From CAYRXM01 sp964449465 (GTDB taxonomy: Bacteria; Chloroflexota; Anaerolineae; JAFGEY01), in assembly GCA_964449465.1 (NCBI GenBank), contig CAYVBK010000017.1, positions 37,190 to 101,189 of the forward strand: a DNA stretch of 64,000 nt, read 5' to 3'. The translations under genes and the position numbers were made by a program. Shown here piece after piece: positions 42,821 through 51,745 of the stretch (position 1 is the stretch's first letter; every line of letters starts with the position of its first letter). The notes under the pieces were generated by a model that made no database searches, was not told the origin of the DNA, and saw only the letters and a program-made list of their open reading frames with translations.

Positions 42821-42895
42821 CCCGAAACTGGTTTTCTTCAAGGAATGTGGCGCGCGCTGTGATTCCATCCCGGCCAGGCGTTCCAGTGGTTACTA

Positions 42896-44144
42896 TAGCT
42901 TTTAAGAAAAAGATTTGTACTCTATGCGGTGGCTTGCTCTCCCAGTGACTTGCAGTACTTGCCGATCAAGCCGCGGATCATCTCCGGCAACCCGGCGACA
43001 TACTGCAACTTGTCATCCACCTTAGCGACCAGGTTTTCGAACTTGGGGAAATAGCGCAGATGAGTCGCCAGCTTTTTGACGTTTCGCCACAAGTACTCGA
43101 TGGGGTTGAACTCGGGTGAATAACGTGGCAGTTGGTATACCGTCAGTCGGTCGCTATGCCTGGCAAAGAATTCCTTCATCGCTCGGCTGGTGTGATAGCG
43201 GGCGCCATCCTGGATAATGATCAACGGGCCAGCGGTTTTGCTCATCACCTCCGCAACGAACGCCTGATAGGTCACCGAGGTGAACTTGCCGGTATGTCCT
43301 TTATAAAAGAACGCTCCGCTAAAGAAGTCAATGAAGCCGAAGACCTTGTAGGCTTGGCGCTTGCCGCTGGTTTTCACCTCGGGCTGCTGCCCACGTTTGG
43401 CCCAGGTGTAGCTCAACGAGCCCCATTGCGCAAAGCTACATTCGTCGCCCCACAGGATCAGCGCGCCAGTTGCACGAGCCTGACGCAGGATGTCGGGCCA
43501 GGTCTGCTCCATCCACTCTTGGCGATCTTGGCTCACCTCGTCCAAGTGATCGGACACGAAACGGGCTTTCTGATACGAATAGCCCATATTCTTTAACAAC
43601 TGCGCAACGTAGTGTGGTTCATACTCCACACCGAAGCGCACCAGAATCAAGTCCTGAATCAGTGCCGTGTTCCAGCAGCCGCAGTCGTATCCCATCGCTT
43701 CCGGATCCTCATCAATCCACGTCGCCAACTCCTTCCTTTGGGACTGGGTCAACTTGGGAGGACGACTACTCGGACGCCGGTACACCAGACTGGCAAAGCT
43801 GCGCAGGATGAACGCCTTGACATAGCCGTAGACCGTGCTTTCACCCAGCTTCATTATCTTGGCTATCTCCTCAACGGCCTTGCCATTCAGGACATCGATC
43901 AAGGCGTGGATACGCTTCACCAACCGCAGTTGACCTTTCGCATATGATTGATGCAAGCAGTTCAGCAATCGCTCCCTGTCTCCAGGCTTCAGGCTGATGC
44001 GAATCCGCATGTTCACACTCCTCTCCGGTCTGATTTGCGGTTGGACAGATAGATGCTCATCCACGCAACAATGTTTCGAATGAGAGGAGTATTTTGCCCT
44101 ATTTGAGTCACTTTGTAAAGTTCATATCTTTTTCTGCAAGACTA
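42896..44144 (-). mobile_element. IS630-family insertion sequence, apparently intact
   Basis: About 1249 bp containing one full transposase gene. The ends form imperfect inverted repeats of about 26 bp (left 42896-42921, right 44119-44144) sharing TAG..CTT..AGAAAAAGAT..TG.ACT. It is flanked by TA on both sides (42894-42895 and 44145-44146), matching the TA target duplication of the IS630/Tc1 group. It inserted downstream of the SGNH gene without breaking a visible gene. Confidence 0.85.
42922..44010 (-). CDS. IS630 family transposase
   Basis: 362 residues from ATG 44010 (GGAG ahead; the frame is open 18 codons upstream). An N-terminal helix-turn-helix with LVKRIHALIDVLNGKAVEEIAKIMKLGESTVYGYV precedes a DDE domain: the first Asp in LILWGDECSFAQWG, the second in IIIQDGARYHTS, and the final Glu in SPEFNPIEYLWRNVK. 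No frameshift or stop interrupts it, so it may be active. Confidence 0.95.
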   Translation of the reverse strand: MRIRISLKPGDRERLLNCLHQSYAKGQLRLVKRIHALIDVLNGKAVEEIAKIMKLGESTVYGYVKAFILRSFASLVYRRPSSRPPKLTQSQRKELATWIDEDPEAMGYDCGCWNTALIQDLILVRFGVEYEPHYVAQLLKNMGYSYQKARFVSDHLDEVSQDRQEWMEQTWPDILRQARATGALILWGDECSFAQWGSLSYTWAKRGQQPEVKTSGKRQAYKVFGFIDFFSGAFFYKGHTGKFTSVTYQAFVAEVMSKTAGPLIIIQDGARYHTSRAMKEFFARHSDRLTVYQLPRYSPEFNPIEYLWRNVKKLATHLRYFPKFENLVAKVDDKLQYVAGLPEMIRGLIGKYCKSLGEQATA

Positions 44145-44146
44145 TA

Positions 44147-44368
44147 TAGCACAGTTTTTTTTTCCGTGTCAACAAGTGAGACTCATCAATCAATTTTCCA
44201 GAAGGCTGGCTGACGGTTTGGGGATGGGTATATCAGGCGCATCGGATGTGAGAGCAGGTTTTGATGTGAGCGAGGGGCTTGTATTTGAAACAGGGATAGA
44301 AACACAACAGTAGGATGAGATGGTTGCAATCAAGTGAAATCGGGCGATCTGACGGTGCAGCGGCCGCT
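44147..44368. other. non-coding gap beside the IS element
   Basis: About 220 bp between the right end of the IS630 element and the stop of the next minus-strand gene. No gene, hairpin with U-run, or recognisable repeat is seen, apart from a long T-run near 44154-44163. Confidence 0.5.
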
Positions 44369-45256
44369 TTACTGTCCCCCGTACAGCGAAACCTGTTTGC
44401 GCAAAATCTGGCGGCGGGTCAACAATTCTTTGAACAAAGCATCAAACATGGCCCGGCTGGCCTGTAAATTTTGCGGCGCAAGCGGCCGAGATGTGGTCGT
44501 GCGCATCGCCTGGCCCAGGCTGCGTCCCAACAGGTCTAACTCTCTCAACTGCTGCTCGGTCTCGTCGCGCAGGCTGGGAATGTTGAACAGTAAATCTACG
44601 GCCTGAGCATTGGCACGTTCCAGTCCATGAATAAAGGCCATAGCCTGATCATACGCGATTTTGGGGGCAACCTCTGGTATGACTTGCATAAAAGCCTGCC
44701 ATTGTTCGATCATAATCTGTCGCATCGAGCGAATTTCCAGCACTTGCATGGGCATATCGGTGATATGTGCTGGGGGATCATTTCCCGATTCTATTCCCAA
44801 TTGCTGATGCAGCGTTTGCAGGCTGGTTTGCGCCCAGGTGTTTTGTGGGTTGATGCTCAGCACGCGCTCCAGACAGACCGCTCGCTCACGTCCTTCGACC
44901 GCTGCGCTCAACCACAGCCAGGCTGGCTCGTTCAATTCATCCAAACGCACAGCATGGCGCAAGGCCTTTTCGGCCAGGGCGCGTTGACCGGCCTGAATCA
45001 GCGTGGCGCTACGCCGCACCAGTTCTGACATGGGTAACTTGCTGGCCGGGTCTACGGCCTCAAAGCGGCAGCGACAATAGGCCAGAGCACAGCCGGGGAG
45101 AGGAAGGCGGGGAGACTGGTCGGGGGTATACACCTGATCGCGATGAGACTGACAGACCGGGCAGGCATCGGGCTGGACAATCAACCGCACCCACGCGCCG
45201 GCGCGCGCCAGACGTGTCAGTGTGTTTTGACTGTAATCGCTTTCTTTCCAGGCCAT
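44369..45256 (-). CDS. hypothetical protein with zinc-finger-like start and TPR-like helices
   Basis: 295 residues. Residues 30-70 hold CPVC and a later pair CALAYCRC, a possible zinc site (CPVCQSHRDQ resembles phage head-protein or zinc-ribbon motifs). Residues 80-150 contain TPR-like helices (ALAEKALRHAVRLDELNEPAWLWLSAAVE), and the C-terminal half is a long helical region. It has its own promoter (45302-45331), so although next to the signalling operon it is a separate unit. Function unknown; TPR repeats suggest a scaffolding role. Confidence 0.75.
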   Translation of the reverse strand: MAWKESDYSQNTLTRLARAGAWVRLIVQPDACPVCQSHRDQVYTPDQSPRLPLPGCALAYCRCRFEAVDPASKLPMSELVRRSATLIQAGQRALAEKALRHAVRLDELNEPAWLWLSAAVEGRERAVCLERVLSINPQNTWAQTSLQTLHQQLGIESGNDPPAHITDMPMQVLEIRSMRQIMIEQWQAFMQVIPEVAPKIAYDQAMAFIHGLERANAQAVDLLFNIPSLRDETEQQLRELDLLGRSLGQAMRTTTSRPLAPQNLQASRAMFDALFKELLTRRQILRKQVSLYGGQ

Positions 45257-45301
45257 GCGGGTCCCCCCGGTGAGTGTGGGTCTGTCCGATCAGACAGTCC
45301 T

Positions 45302-45331
45302 ATTATATCACACCCTGAAATGAAAGCACAA
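45302..45331 (-). promoter_or_regulatory. putative promoter of the 44369-45256 gene
   Basis: TTGTGC (45326-45331), 18-bp spacer and perfect TATAAT (45302-45307) on the minus strand. A short hairpin (45282-45297) lies at the start of the transcript. Confidence 0.5.
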
Positions 45332-45362
45332 GCCGACCGCCCAGATGCTGAGCGGTCGGCTT
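45331..45362 (-). terminator. hairpin at the end of the signalling operon
   Basis: Ten- to eleven-bp stem (45331-45340 with 45352-45362) 18 bp beyond the stop codon of the zinc-ribbon/FHA gene. There is no strong U-run after it, so its efficiency is unclear. Confidence 0.55.
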
Positions 45363-45379
45363 GAAGGCCGGCCTTGTTT

Positions 45380-46402
45380 CTAGCCAGCGAAAAATACCAG
45401 TTCTACGTCGCCAAAGTTGATCTGATCGCCGTTTTTGATCGGGGTGCGCACGCGCGGCTTGACTTCAATGCCGTTGACAAACGTGCCGTTGGTGCTGTCC
45501 AGGTCCAAGACAAACCAGGCCTTGCCCTCATAGATCAGCTTGGCATGCCGCCGCGACACGCCGCCGTCCAGTCCACCATGCGGGGTCATATCCACTTCGG
45601 GTTCGATGCCGCTAACCTCGTCCAGGCGGCCCACCAGCAACTCGGGCTGCGGCGTCAGCGGGATGTGCGCGCTGCTGGCTTTGACCTGGAGATAGGGGCC
45701 GGTGATCACCGGAACAGGCACCACTTCTTCTACGGCTGCTGCCGGAGCCGGTGTAACGGGCGCGGCTGCGGGCGCAACTGCTGGCGCGGCTGCTGACGCG
45801 GCTGTAACCATCGGCACAGCGCCGCCCAAGGCTGCGCCGCAGCTTCCGCAGAATGTGTCGCTGGCACGCGTAGACGCGCCGCAGACCGGGCAGTATGTGC
45901 CGGAAGCAACCGGTGCGCTCACGACCGGCGCAGCTTCCACCTCTGGGAGGGCAGCCTCGACAATTTCCACCTCTTCGATCAGGGTTTCTGGCGCAGCCGG
46001 CTCTGGAACGATTTCTTCTACCACCTCTTCAACAATGACTTTTTCGACGACCGGCTCTTCAACCACAACCTCTTCAATCGCAGCTTCTTCAATCGCAGCT
46101 TCTTCAATCGCAGCTTCTTCAATCGCAGCCTCCTGGATCACCGTCTGCCCGGCAGGTTGTGGCGATTCGAGCGGTTCGCCGCAGACATCGCAAAAGACCT
46201 CGCCCGGCACGTTCTCGGCGCCGCAGCTGGCGCACAAGACAATATCTTCGGGGATGCCGCCAGCCGGTGGAGGTGTGACCGGCACAGCCTGAACGACGGT
46301 TTCGGCGACTGCCGGCTCGGGCGCGGGCAGTCGAGAGCCGCATTGATCACAAAAAACAGCCTTGTCGGACACCTGATTTCCACAATTTGGACATTGACGC
46401 AT
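45380..46402 (-). CDS. zinc-ribbon and FHA-domain protein
   Basis: 340 residues from ATG 46402 (GGAG ahead). Three double-CxxC zinc ribbons: residues 4-22 (CPNC...CDQCG), about 57-77 (CASC...CDVCG) and about 171-190 (CPVC...CGSCG). Between the second and third lies an acidic linker with four tandem EEAAI units. After an Ala/Pro linker, the C-terminal FHA domain (about 240-340) shows the phosphothreonine pocket VSRRHAKL and STNGTFVNG. It should bind phospho-threonine peptides, for example targets of the kinase encoded upstream in the same operon. Confidence 0.9.
   Translation of the reverse strand: MRQCPNCGNQVSDKAVFCDQCGSRLPAPEPAVAETVVQAVPVTPPPAGGIPEDIVLCASCGAENVPGEVFCDVCGEPLESPQPAGQTVIQEAAIEEAAIEEAAIEEAAIEEVVVEEPVVEKVIVEEVVEEIVPEPAAPETLIEEVEIVEAALPEVEAAPVVSAPVASGTYCPVCGASTRASDTFCGSCGAALGGAVPMVTAASAAAPAVAPAAAPVTPAPAAAVEEVVPVPVITGPYLQVKASSAHIPLTPQPELLVGRLDEVSGIEPEVDMTPHGGLDGGVSRRHAKLIYEGKAWFVLDLDSTNGTFVNGIEVKPRVRTPIKNGDQINFGDVELVFFAG
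46071..46130 (-). repeat. four tandem 15-bp repeats
   Basis: Four head-to-tail copies of a 15-bp unit (TCTTCAATCGCAGCT as read on the plus strand; last base differs in the fourth copy) encode the EEAAI linker repeat of the FHA protein. In-frame gain or loss of units would lengthen or shorten the linker. Confidence 0.95.
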
Positions 46403-46449
46403 TTTTATCTCCATTTCTTTAGGGACGGTTGTCTCGATACACAATGACC

Positions 46450-47736
46450 TTACCCGGCAGGGACATCAGCCGGAGGTGTGCTGTCGGGCGTTGCAGGTTT
46501 GCGGGTCAATTTGCGCGTGGCATAGTGCAGCGTCTTGGCCCCGCCGGCCGACATTTCGCCTTTTTCTTCCAGATTTTGCGCTTCTTGCATAGCCGCGTCG
46601 GCCAGTTTCTTTTCGCCGATTTGTAGCAGGCGGGTGGCGGCGGCGCGCAATTGCTTGCTGGCCTCGACCGTGTCGCCCATCTTGGCGGCATTGAGGGCGC
46701 GCGTTTGCAGCTTGAAGGCGGTCACTTTTTCCACCAGATTCATGGTGAACGGGTCATATTGTTTGGTGAGGTTGAGGTCGCTGCTAAAGTGGATCATGAC
46801 ATCTTGCTTGACCTTTTCACCGGCCAGTTTCAGCGCCGGCACATCAAAGTTTACTTCGGCCTGGGCGATGCGGAATGCACCCTCGGCACGCGGCGAAACC
46901 AGCAGTTCGACTAGCAGGGACATGCCTTCGTCTTTGTTGATCTCGCCCAATGTGACTTGAACGTCTTCATCAGAGACGGGCTTGTAGCCCAGGTTTTCAA
47001 TAATGGGTGTGACCCGCCAGACCTGGCGCGGCACGACGCCGTTGACCAGGCGCAGGATCAACTGAGCGTTTTGGATGGCCGTAGCCTGCATACGCTGCAC
47101 CGTCGCCTGGAAAAAGGCATTGATGTCTTCGGGCTTTTCGATAAAGTCGCCACTGCCGCCGCTGGCCTCAGCCACCTGGTCTAGCAGGTCTTCGTTCCAG
47201 TCTTCGCCCAACCCCATCGCCTGGATCGCGATACCTTTTTGCCCCATTTCCTGGCCCAATTTGCGACAATCTTCTTCGTCGCCAAAGGTCTCGCCGTCGG
47301 TGAACAGCAGCATACGGCTCAGGCGGTCCGGCGCAAGGTGTTTTTCCAATTCACCCATCCCCCGGCGCATACCACCCGACATGGCTGTGCCGCCGCCATC
47401 GCGAATCCCATCAATTTCTTTTTTCAGGCTGTCTTTGTTGGATGCTTTTTGGCTGGTGACGATGGGATAAACCCGGTCGCTGAACGCAATGATCGAGACA
47501 TAGTCATCATCGCTGAGCAGGTCAATGGCATTTTTGGCTGCCCGGCGCAAATTGGCGATTTTTTCGCCTTCCATCGAGCCGCTTTTGTCCAATACCAGAG
47601 CAATGTTGAGCGGCGTGCGCACCTCGGCCATGCTTTCGCCGCCTTCAACCTGGATGTACAGGTAGACGAGTTGCTGAGTTTTCAAAACCGGCAGGTATGG
47701 TTTGTTCAATGTGCATGTCAATTTGATTTGGTCCAT
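46450..47736 (-). CDS. von Willebrand factor type A (vWA) domain protein
   Basis: 428 residues from ATG 47736 (AGGAGG ahead). After a short beta-rich N-terminus, a vWA domain carries an intact metal (MIDAS) site: DKSGS near residue 50, the threonine in GGTAMSGG and the Asp in LLFTDGETFGDE. C-terminal half: a beta domain and helices, typical of the TerY/CaCC-like cytosolic group. No signal peptide. It lies in an operon with a PP2C phosphatase and a Ser/Thr kinase, like TerY in tellurite-type TerY-P triads. The 207-bp gap upstream contains a palindrome (47879-47900). Confidence 0.9.
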   Translation of the reverse strand: MDQIKLTCTLNKPYLPVLKTQQLVYLYIQVEGGESMAEVRTPLNIALVLDKSGSMEGEKIANLRRAAKNAIDLLSDDDYVSIIAFSDRVYPIVTSQKASNKDSLKKEIDGIRDGGGTAMSGGMRRGMGELEKHLAPDRLSRMLLFTDGETFGDEEDCRKLGQEMGQKGIAIQAMGLGEDWNEDLLDQVAEASGGSGDFIEKPEDINAFFQATVQRMQATAIQNAQLILRLVNGVVPRQVWRVTPIIENLGYKPVSDEDVQVTLGEINKDEGMSLLVELLVSPRAEGAFRIAQAEVNFDVPALKLAGEKVKQDVMIHFSSDLNLTKQYDPFTMNLVEKVTAFKLQTRALNAAKMGDTVEASKQLRAAATRLLQIGEKKLADAAMQEAQNLEEKGEMSAGGAKTLHYATRKLTRKPATPDSTPPADVPAG

Positions 47737-47943
47737 ATCATCCTCCTGACCTGAAACAATCGGAATGGGATGCCGGTCACGCGCCGGCGTCTCTGGCTCG
47801 GTGCCCTGGCAGGCTGTCAAAGATCTTTGAGCGGTGGCGAGTCCCCAACCTGGCAATTTTAACGCACTGAATGGGGTATCCCCGAACAAGTTCGGGATCC
47901 CGACATCCTCAAGCGGGCAACGAGTAGTCTCTCCGACAGACTG

Positions 47944-49617
47944 CTAGAATTGCACCACAATGACGCTGATGTTGTCTACGCCGCCGGCCTCGTTGGCCTG
48001 GTCTACCATGATCTCACAGGCCGCCTGCGGGTCCGATTCGCGCAGCATCACGTCTTGAATCCCCTCGTTGCGGATCATTTCCCACAACCCATCGCAGCAC
48101 AAGATCAACCGGTCGCCGGGCTGCATCGAGACGGTGAATACATCCACATCCACAGCTGGGCGGTCGCCGATGGAGCGATAGATCACGCTGCGCTGCGGAT
48201 GGGTATAGATTTCTTCGGGTTTGGCCATACCACTGGCTACCATACTGGCGATGACCGAATGATCGGTGGTGATCTGTCGCAGTCCATCGGCCCCCCAGAC
48301 CAAAGCCCGACAATCGCCTACATGGGCCAGGCAGACATTCCACCCATAAACCAGCGCGGTCGTCAATGTCGTGCCCATATCGGTCTCTCGTTTTTGACGA
48401 GCCAGGTAGACCTGGTCGTTGGCCGCTTCAACGGCCTTGATCAGCCAGGACTGCATTTCGATGGCAGAGAGGGCACGCCCGGCAGTTTGAGGCATGATCA
48501 CCTGCTGCATCAAGGTGTCGGCCAGGGTGCGAATGGCCAGCTTGCTGGCGACTTCGCCGCCTTCATGCCCGCCCATGCCGTCGGCCACCACCAGGATGCC
48601 GATCTGCTCCGGCACGCTCTCGTACGCGCTCTCGATCACCAGAGTCCAGGTGCTATCTTCATTCAGGTTGCGCATGCGCCCGACATCGGTTTTCTGCCCG
48701 ATCTCTAGCCTGGCTCGCCGTAGAGGTAGAGGAGCAGCCGCCGTCTTGTGTTCGCGCCAGACCCAATAGGCCATTTCATCCTGCTCAAAATAGTCTTCAG
48801 GGGTGACATCCAACGACTTGGCCGCATCTTGGGTCAGGCGGCTCAGCATGGATGCTGTTGGTTTTTGGTCCATCAGGGCGCCGCACGAATCGCAAAAGGC
48901 CTGGTCGGCGCTTTCATTGATATGGCCGCAGTGCAGGCAGCGATTCAGGTCACGCACTCGATACAAAATCTCACTGCTGCCGGCGGATAGAATTTCGCTG
49001 ATCTGGTATCGGCCGTTGACGACCACGCCCGGCTGGAGTGTCTTGAGCGGCGGCGAGTCGCGCCAGAACAAACCATCAACCTGGTCGTATGACTCGGCTT
49101 GAGCATCTGGCAATTCGTCTTTGGGTTCTTGCTGAAAGGTTTCGATCTCTTCGACCAACGGTATTTCCTCACTTTCTTGAACACCCTCAACGTCCAGAGA
49201 TGGCTCGGCCTGAGGCAAAAATTCTGGTTCTGGCTCTGCTTCTGGTTCTGGCTCTGCTTCTGGCTCTGCTTCTGGCTCTGCTTCCGGCTCGTGGATCGGG
49301 ACGGCCGTGTCTGGCGGCGGTGCCTGAATGTCTGTTGTTTCGGGCGGCACAGTCTCGGCCGGCTCGAGCTCGATCCACACGACTGTCTCGCTTTGCCAGG
49401 TTTCCTGCTCAGATGAGTCTTGGATTGGTTCATCTGCGGGCAGGGCGTCGTCGTCGGATGATGGGGCCAGGTCTATCTGAAGCGGCAACGCGTCGAGCGG
49501 CAAAATGATGGTCGGTTCATCGGGCGGATTGGGCGCAGTGGCCTGGAGCGACTCGCCGCAGAATTGACAAAATCGTGCCAGGTCACGGTTTTCTTGGCCA
49601 CAATGGGGACAGTTCAT
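47944..49617 (-). CDS. PP2C-type phosphatase with zinc ribbons, acidic repeats and a kinase N-lobe stump
   Basis: 557 residues from ATG 49617 (GAGGAAAGG ahead). Order: zinc ribbon (residues 2-20), a long acidic linker with EAEPEAEPEAEPEPE repeats, a short stretch GVVVNGRYQISEILSAGSSEILYRVRD (about 206-232) that looks like the glycine-loop start of a protein kinase with nothing of the rest, a second zinc ribbon (CLHC...CDSCG), and a full PP2C domain with DGMGGHEGGEVAS, GTTLTTAL, HVGDCRALVW, LCCDGLWE and GVDNIS. Metal-binding Asp residues are present, so it is probably active. It should reverse the kinase encoded two genes upstream. Confidence 0.9.
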   Translation of the reverse strand: MNCPHCGQENRDLARFCQFCGESLQATAPNPPDEPTIILPLDALPLQIDLAPSSDDDALPADEPIQDSSEQETWQSETVVWIELEPAETVPPETTDIQAPPPDTAVPIHEPEAEPEAEPEAEPEPEAEPEPEFLPQAEPSLDVEGVQESEEIPLVEEIETFQQEPKDELPDAQAESYDQVDGLFWRDSPPLKTLQPGVVVNGRYQISEILSAGSSEILYRVRDLNRCLHCGHINESADQAFCDSCGALMDQKPTASMLSRLTQDAAKSLDVTPEDYFEQDEMAYWVWREHKTAAAPLPLRRARLEIGQKTDVGRMRNLNEDSTWTLVIESAYESVPEQIGILVVADGMGGHEGGEVASKLAIRTLADTLMQQVIMPQTAGRALSAIEMQSWLIKAVEAANDQVYLARQKRETDMGTTLTTALVYGWNVCLAHVGDCRALVWGADGLRQITTDHSVIASMVASGMAKPEEIYTHPQRSVIYRSIGDRPAVDVDVFTVSMQPGDRLILCCDGLWEMIRNEGIQDVMLRESDPQAACEIMVDQANEAGGVDNISVIVVQF

Positions 49618-50129
49618 AGCCTTTCCTCTTTCGTCAAACTGGATACCATCTGTTGTACCCACACTTGAGCCTGCTGCTTGTTCTTTTCTGGATCAAGCTG
49701 GAGCGTGTTGATGAATTCGGTCTCGCCCACAATGTCATTTCCTGCCCACATGCGCCGCATGGCCGACAGCACCTTTTTTTGCCCACCGCCAGAGCAGCAG
49801 AACAGGGCAATTTTGCGATCTCGCAAGGGATTTAGGGCGTTGAATGTATTGAGCGGCGCAGCTACCTGGTCGCCCCAAACCGGTGTGCCGATCACGATCA
49901 GGTCATATTGCCCAATATCTCGGCTCCAGGGACGTAGAGCCGGTTTGGCCTTGAACAAGGAGAGCATGCCGCCCCACAAGTACTTGAAAAATCCCTGCGG
50001 CATGGGCTTGAGCAATTCCAGTTCGAGCAGGTCGGCCTGCACCGCCTCGGCCATCGCCTGAGCGACAAAACGAGTATTGCCTTCTAACGAGTAAAAGGCG
50101 ATGAGGGTTCGTATCCCGATTTTCACCAT
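49614..50129 (-). CDS. flavodoxin family protein
   Basis: 171 residues from ATG 50129. The FMN phosphate loop reads YSLEGNTRFVAQAMAEA (about residues 13-29), followed by LIVIGTPVWGDQVAAPLNTF and LFCCSGGGQ. This is a short-chain flavodoxin, probably a redox carrier or FMN-dependent sensor. The ATGA overlap with the PP2C gene makes it a true member of the signalling operon; a redox input to the kinase/phosphatase pair is an inference. Confidence 0.88.
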   Translation of the reverse strand: MVKIGIRTLIAFYSLEGNTRFVAQAMAEAVQADLLELELLKPMPQGFFKYLWGGMLSLFKAKPALRPWSRDIGQYDLIVIGTPVWGDQVAAPLNTFNALNPLRDRKIALFCCSGGGQKKVLSAMRRMWAGNDIVGETEFINTLQLDPEKNKQQAQVWVQQMVSSLTKEERL

Positions 50130-50153
50130 CCAGCTCCTTTTGTCAGATTCGGG

Positions 50154-51653
50154 TTAACGCAGCAGAAAATTGATCGCCACCTCGCCGATTTCGATGCGGT
50201 CGCCGTGGCGCAGCAGGTAAGGCTGATTGGGGATCAAGGGTTGGTCGTTGACATAGGTACCGTTGCTGCTGCCCAAATCGGTGATCACGTATCCGCTCTT
50301 TTCACGGGTGATCTGGGCGTGCCGACGCGAAACATAGCCTTCAGGGTCATAAAAGGTCATATCAAAGTCGGGGCGGTATCCTTCCGAAGGAGCTGCTCGT
50401 CCCAGCATCAGCGGGCTGCGGTTGACCGGCATTTCCCAGGCAGCACGCACCGGTTCGATCACCCGCAGCACCGCCGGGCGCAAACCGACAAAGGCATAGC
50501 CGCAACGGACGCAGAAACGCGCCGGCAGTTCGTTCTTGTGCTGGCATTGGGGGCAGAGCTTGACTCGATGAACAACGCGTCGGACGGTCGGTTGAGGTGC
50601 AGGTGTAGCCGGCAGAACGGACACTGCCGATGGTGCAGGCGCGATGGTATCAGCAACAGGAGCAGCTGATACAGCAGGCGTTGTTAATGCAGCAGGAATA
50701 GCTGAAACCGCAGGCGTAACCGTGACGGCAGCGGATGCAGCAGGTTGGGCAGCAACCTGCTGGGCATGCGATGAAGGTGTCACTGGAGTAGCGGCAGAGA
50801 GCGGTGAGACATAGCCGGGCATAATGGTCAGAATAGCCTCTTTCATCTCGATGGCTGACTGGAAACGGCGACCGCGATCTCGCACCATCGCCTTGGTGAC
50901 CAGATTGACTGTCTCGGCCGACACGGCCGGGTTGATCTTGCCCAACGAGGTTGGCTCGGAGGGAAGAAAAGCTGGCGAGGGAGGCATGTTGCCCAGCAGA
51001 TGATAGATAGTGGCGCCCAGCGCGTAAATGTCGGAGCGCGGGTCGGTCTGTGCCTCGCCCCATTGCTCTGGTGCGGCATAGTTTTCCGAGCCAAGCGCGA
51101 TGGTGTCCTGGAGCTTGTTTTCCTTGTAGGTGCGGGCAATGCCAAAATCTACCAGTTTGATCACGCCGGTGTTGTTGACCATGATGTTACTGGGTTTAAG
51201 ATCGCGAAAGATGATCGGCGGTTGGCGGGTGTGCAGATAATCCAACACTTCACAGGCCTGCACCGCCCACTGCAAGACCTGTCGCTCCAGCAGAGGAGAT
51301 TGGGCTTTTTCGATGCGCTTTTCCAGCGATTCACCCCAAACAAATTCCATCACCAGATAGGCGCGCCCCTGGTCCTCAAAAAAGTCAATGACCTGGGGCA
51401 GATTGGGGTGATCGAGTTGTGACAAAAGAGCAGCTTCTTGCTTGAAGAGTTGATAGGCATGCGCCTGGGTGTCGGGATCTGCCGTTTGAGTGCGCAACTC
51501 TTTGAGCGCCCATAGCGAGTTGCTGCCGGTCGGCAGTTTTTCCACCTGGTAGACCCAGGCCATGCCGCCACCTCCCACCAATCGCCTGACCTGGTATTGA
51601 TTTTGAGGGCTGGTTAGCAACGCGCCAACGGCAAGCGGTTTTTCTCTTGGCAT
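50154..51653 (-). CDS. Ser/Thr protein kinase with zinc ribbon and FHA domain
   Basis: 499 residues from ATG 51653 (GAGG ahead; a GTG two codons earlier is possible). Kinase domain (about residues 18-280): glycine loop LVGGGGMAWVYQV, lysine in WALKELR, catalytic loop IIFRDLKPSNIM (Phe in place of the usual His of HRD), DFG, and SENYAAPEQWG. Then an Ala/Pro/Val/Thr linker of about 100 residues, a CPQC...CVRCG zinc ribbon, and an FHA domain with YVSRRHAQI and SSNGTYVN. Cytosolic: no membrane helix is seen. It heads an operon with its presumed phosphatase, a vWA protein and another FHA protein. Confidence 0.94.
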   Translation of the reverse strand: MPREKPLAVGALLTSPQNQYQVRRLVGGGGMAWVYQVEKLPTGSNSLWALKELRTQTADPDTQAHAYQLFKQEAALLSQLDHPNLPQVIDFFEDQGRAYLVMEFVWGESLEKRIEKAQSPLLERQVLQWAVQACEVLDYLHTRQPPIIFRDLKPSNIMVNNTGVIKLVDFGIARTYKENKLQDTIALGSENYAAPEQWGEAQTDPRSDIYALGATIYHLLGNMPPSPAFLPSEPTSLGKINPAVSAETVNLVTKAMVRDRGRRFQSAIEMKEAILTIMPGYVSPLSAATPVTPSSHAQQVAAQPAASAAVTVTPAVSAIPAALTTPAVSAAPVADTIAPAPSAVSVLPATPAPQPTVRRVVHRVKLCPQCQHKNELPARFCVRCGYAFVGLRPAVLRVIEPVRAAWEMPVNRSPLMLGRAAPSEGYRPDFDMTFYDPEGYVSRRHAQITREKSGYVITDLGSSNGTYVNDQPLIPNQPYLLRHGDRIEIGEVAINFLLR

Positions 51654-51745
51654 ATCCACCTCGACCTTTCACACAGACCCGGCATCCGCACATTTTCTTG
51701 TTCTTTACGCACCGTTGAATGATCGGGTTACAGAGTTGTCGCGGG

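Noticed and set aside
42922..44010. IS element as part of the carbamoyltransferase operon or defence system
   Set aside because: It is a self-contained IS630 with TA flanks and opposite orientation; its position appears incidental.
46071..46130. CRISPR-like array
   Set aside because: Units are 15 bp, directly tandem, without spacers, and in frame within a coding region.
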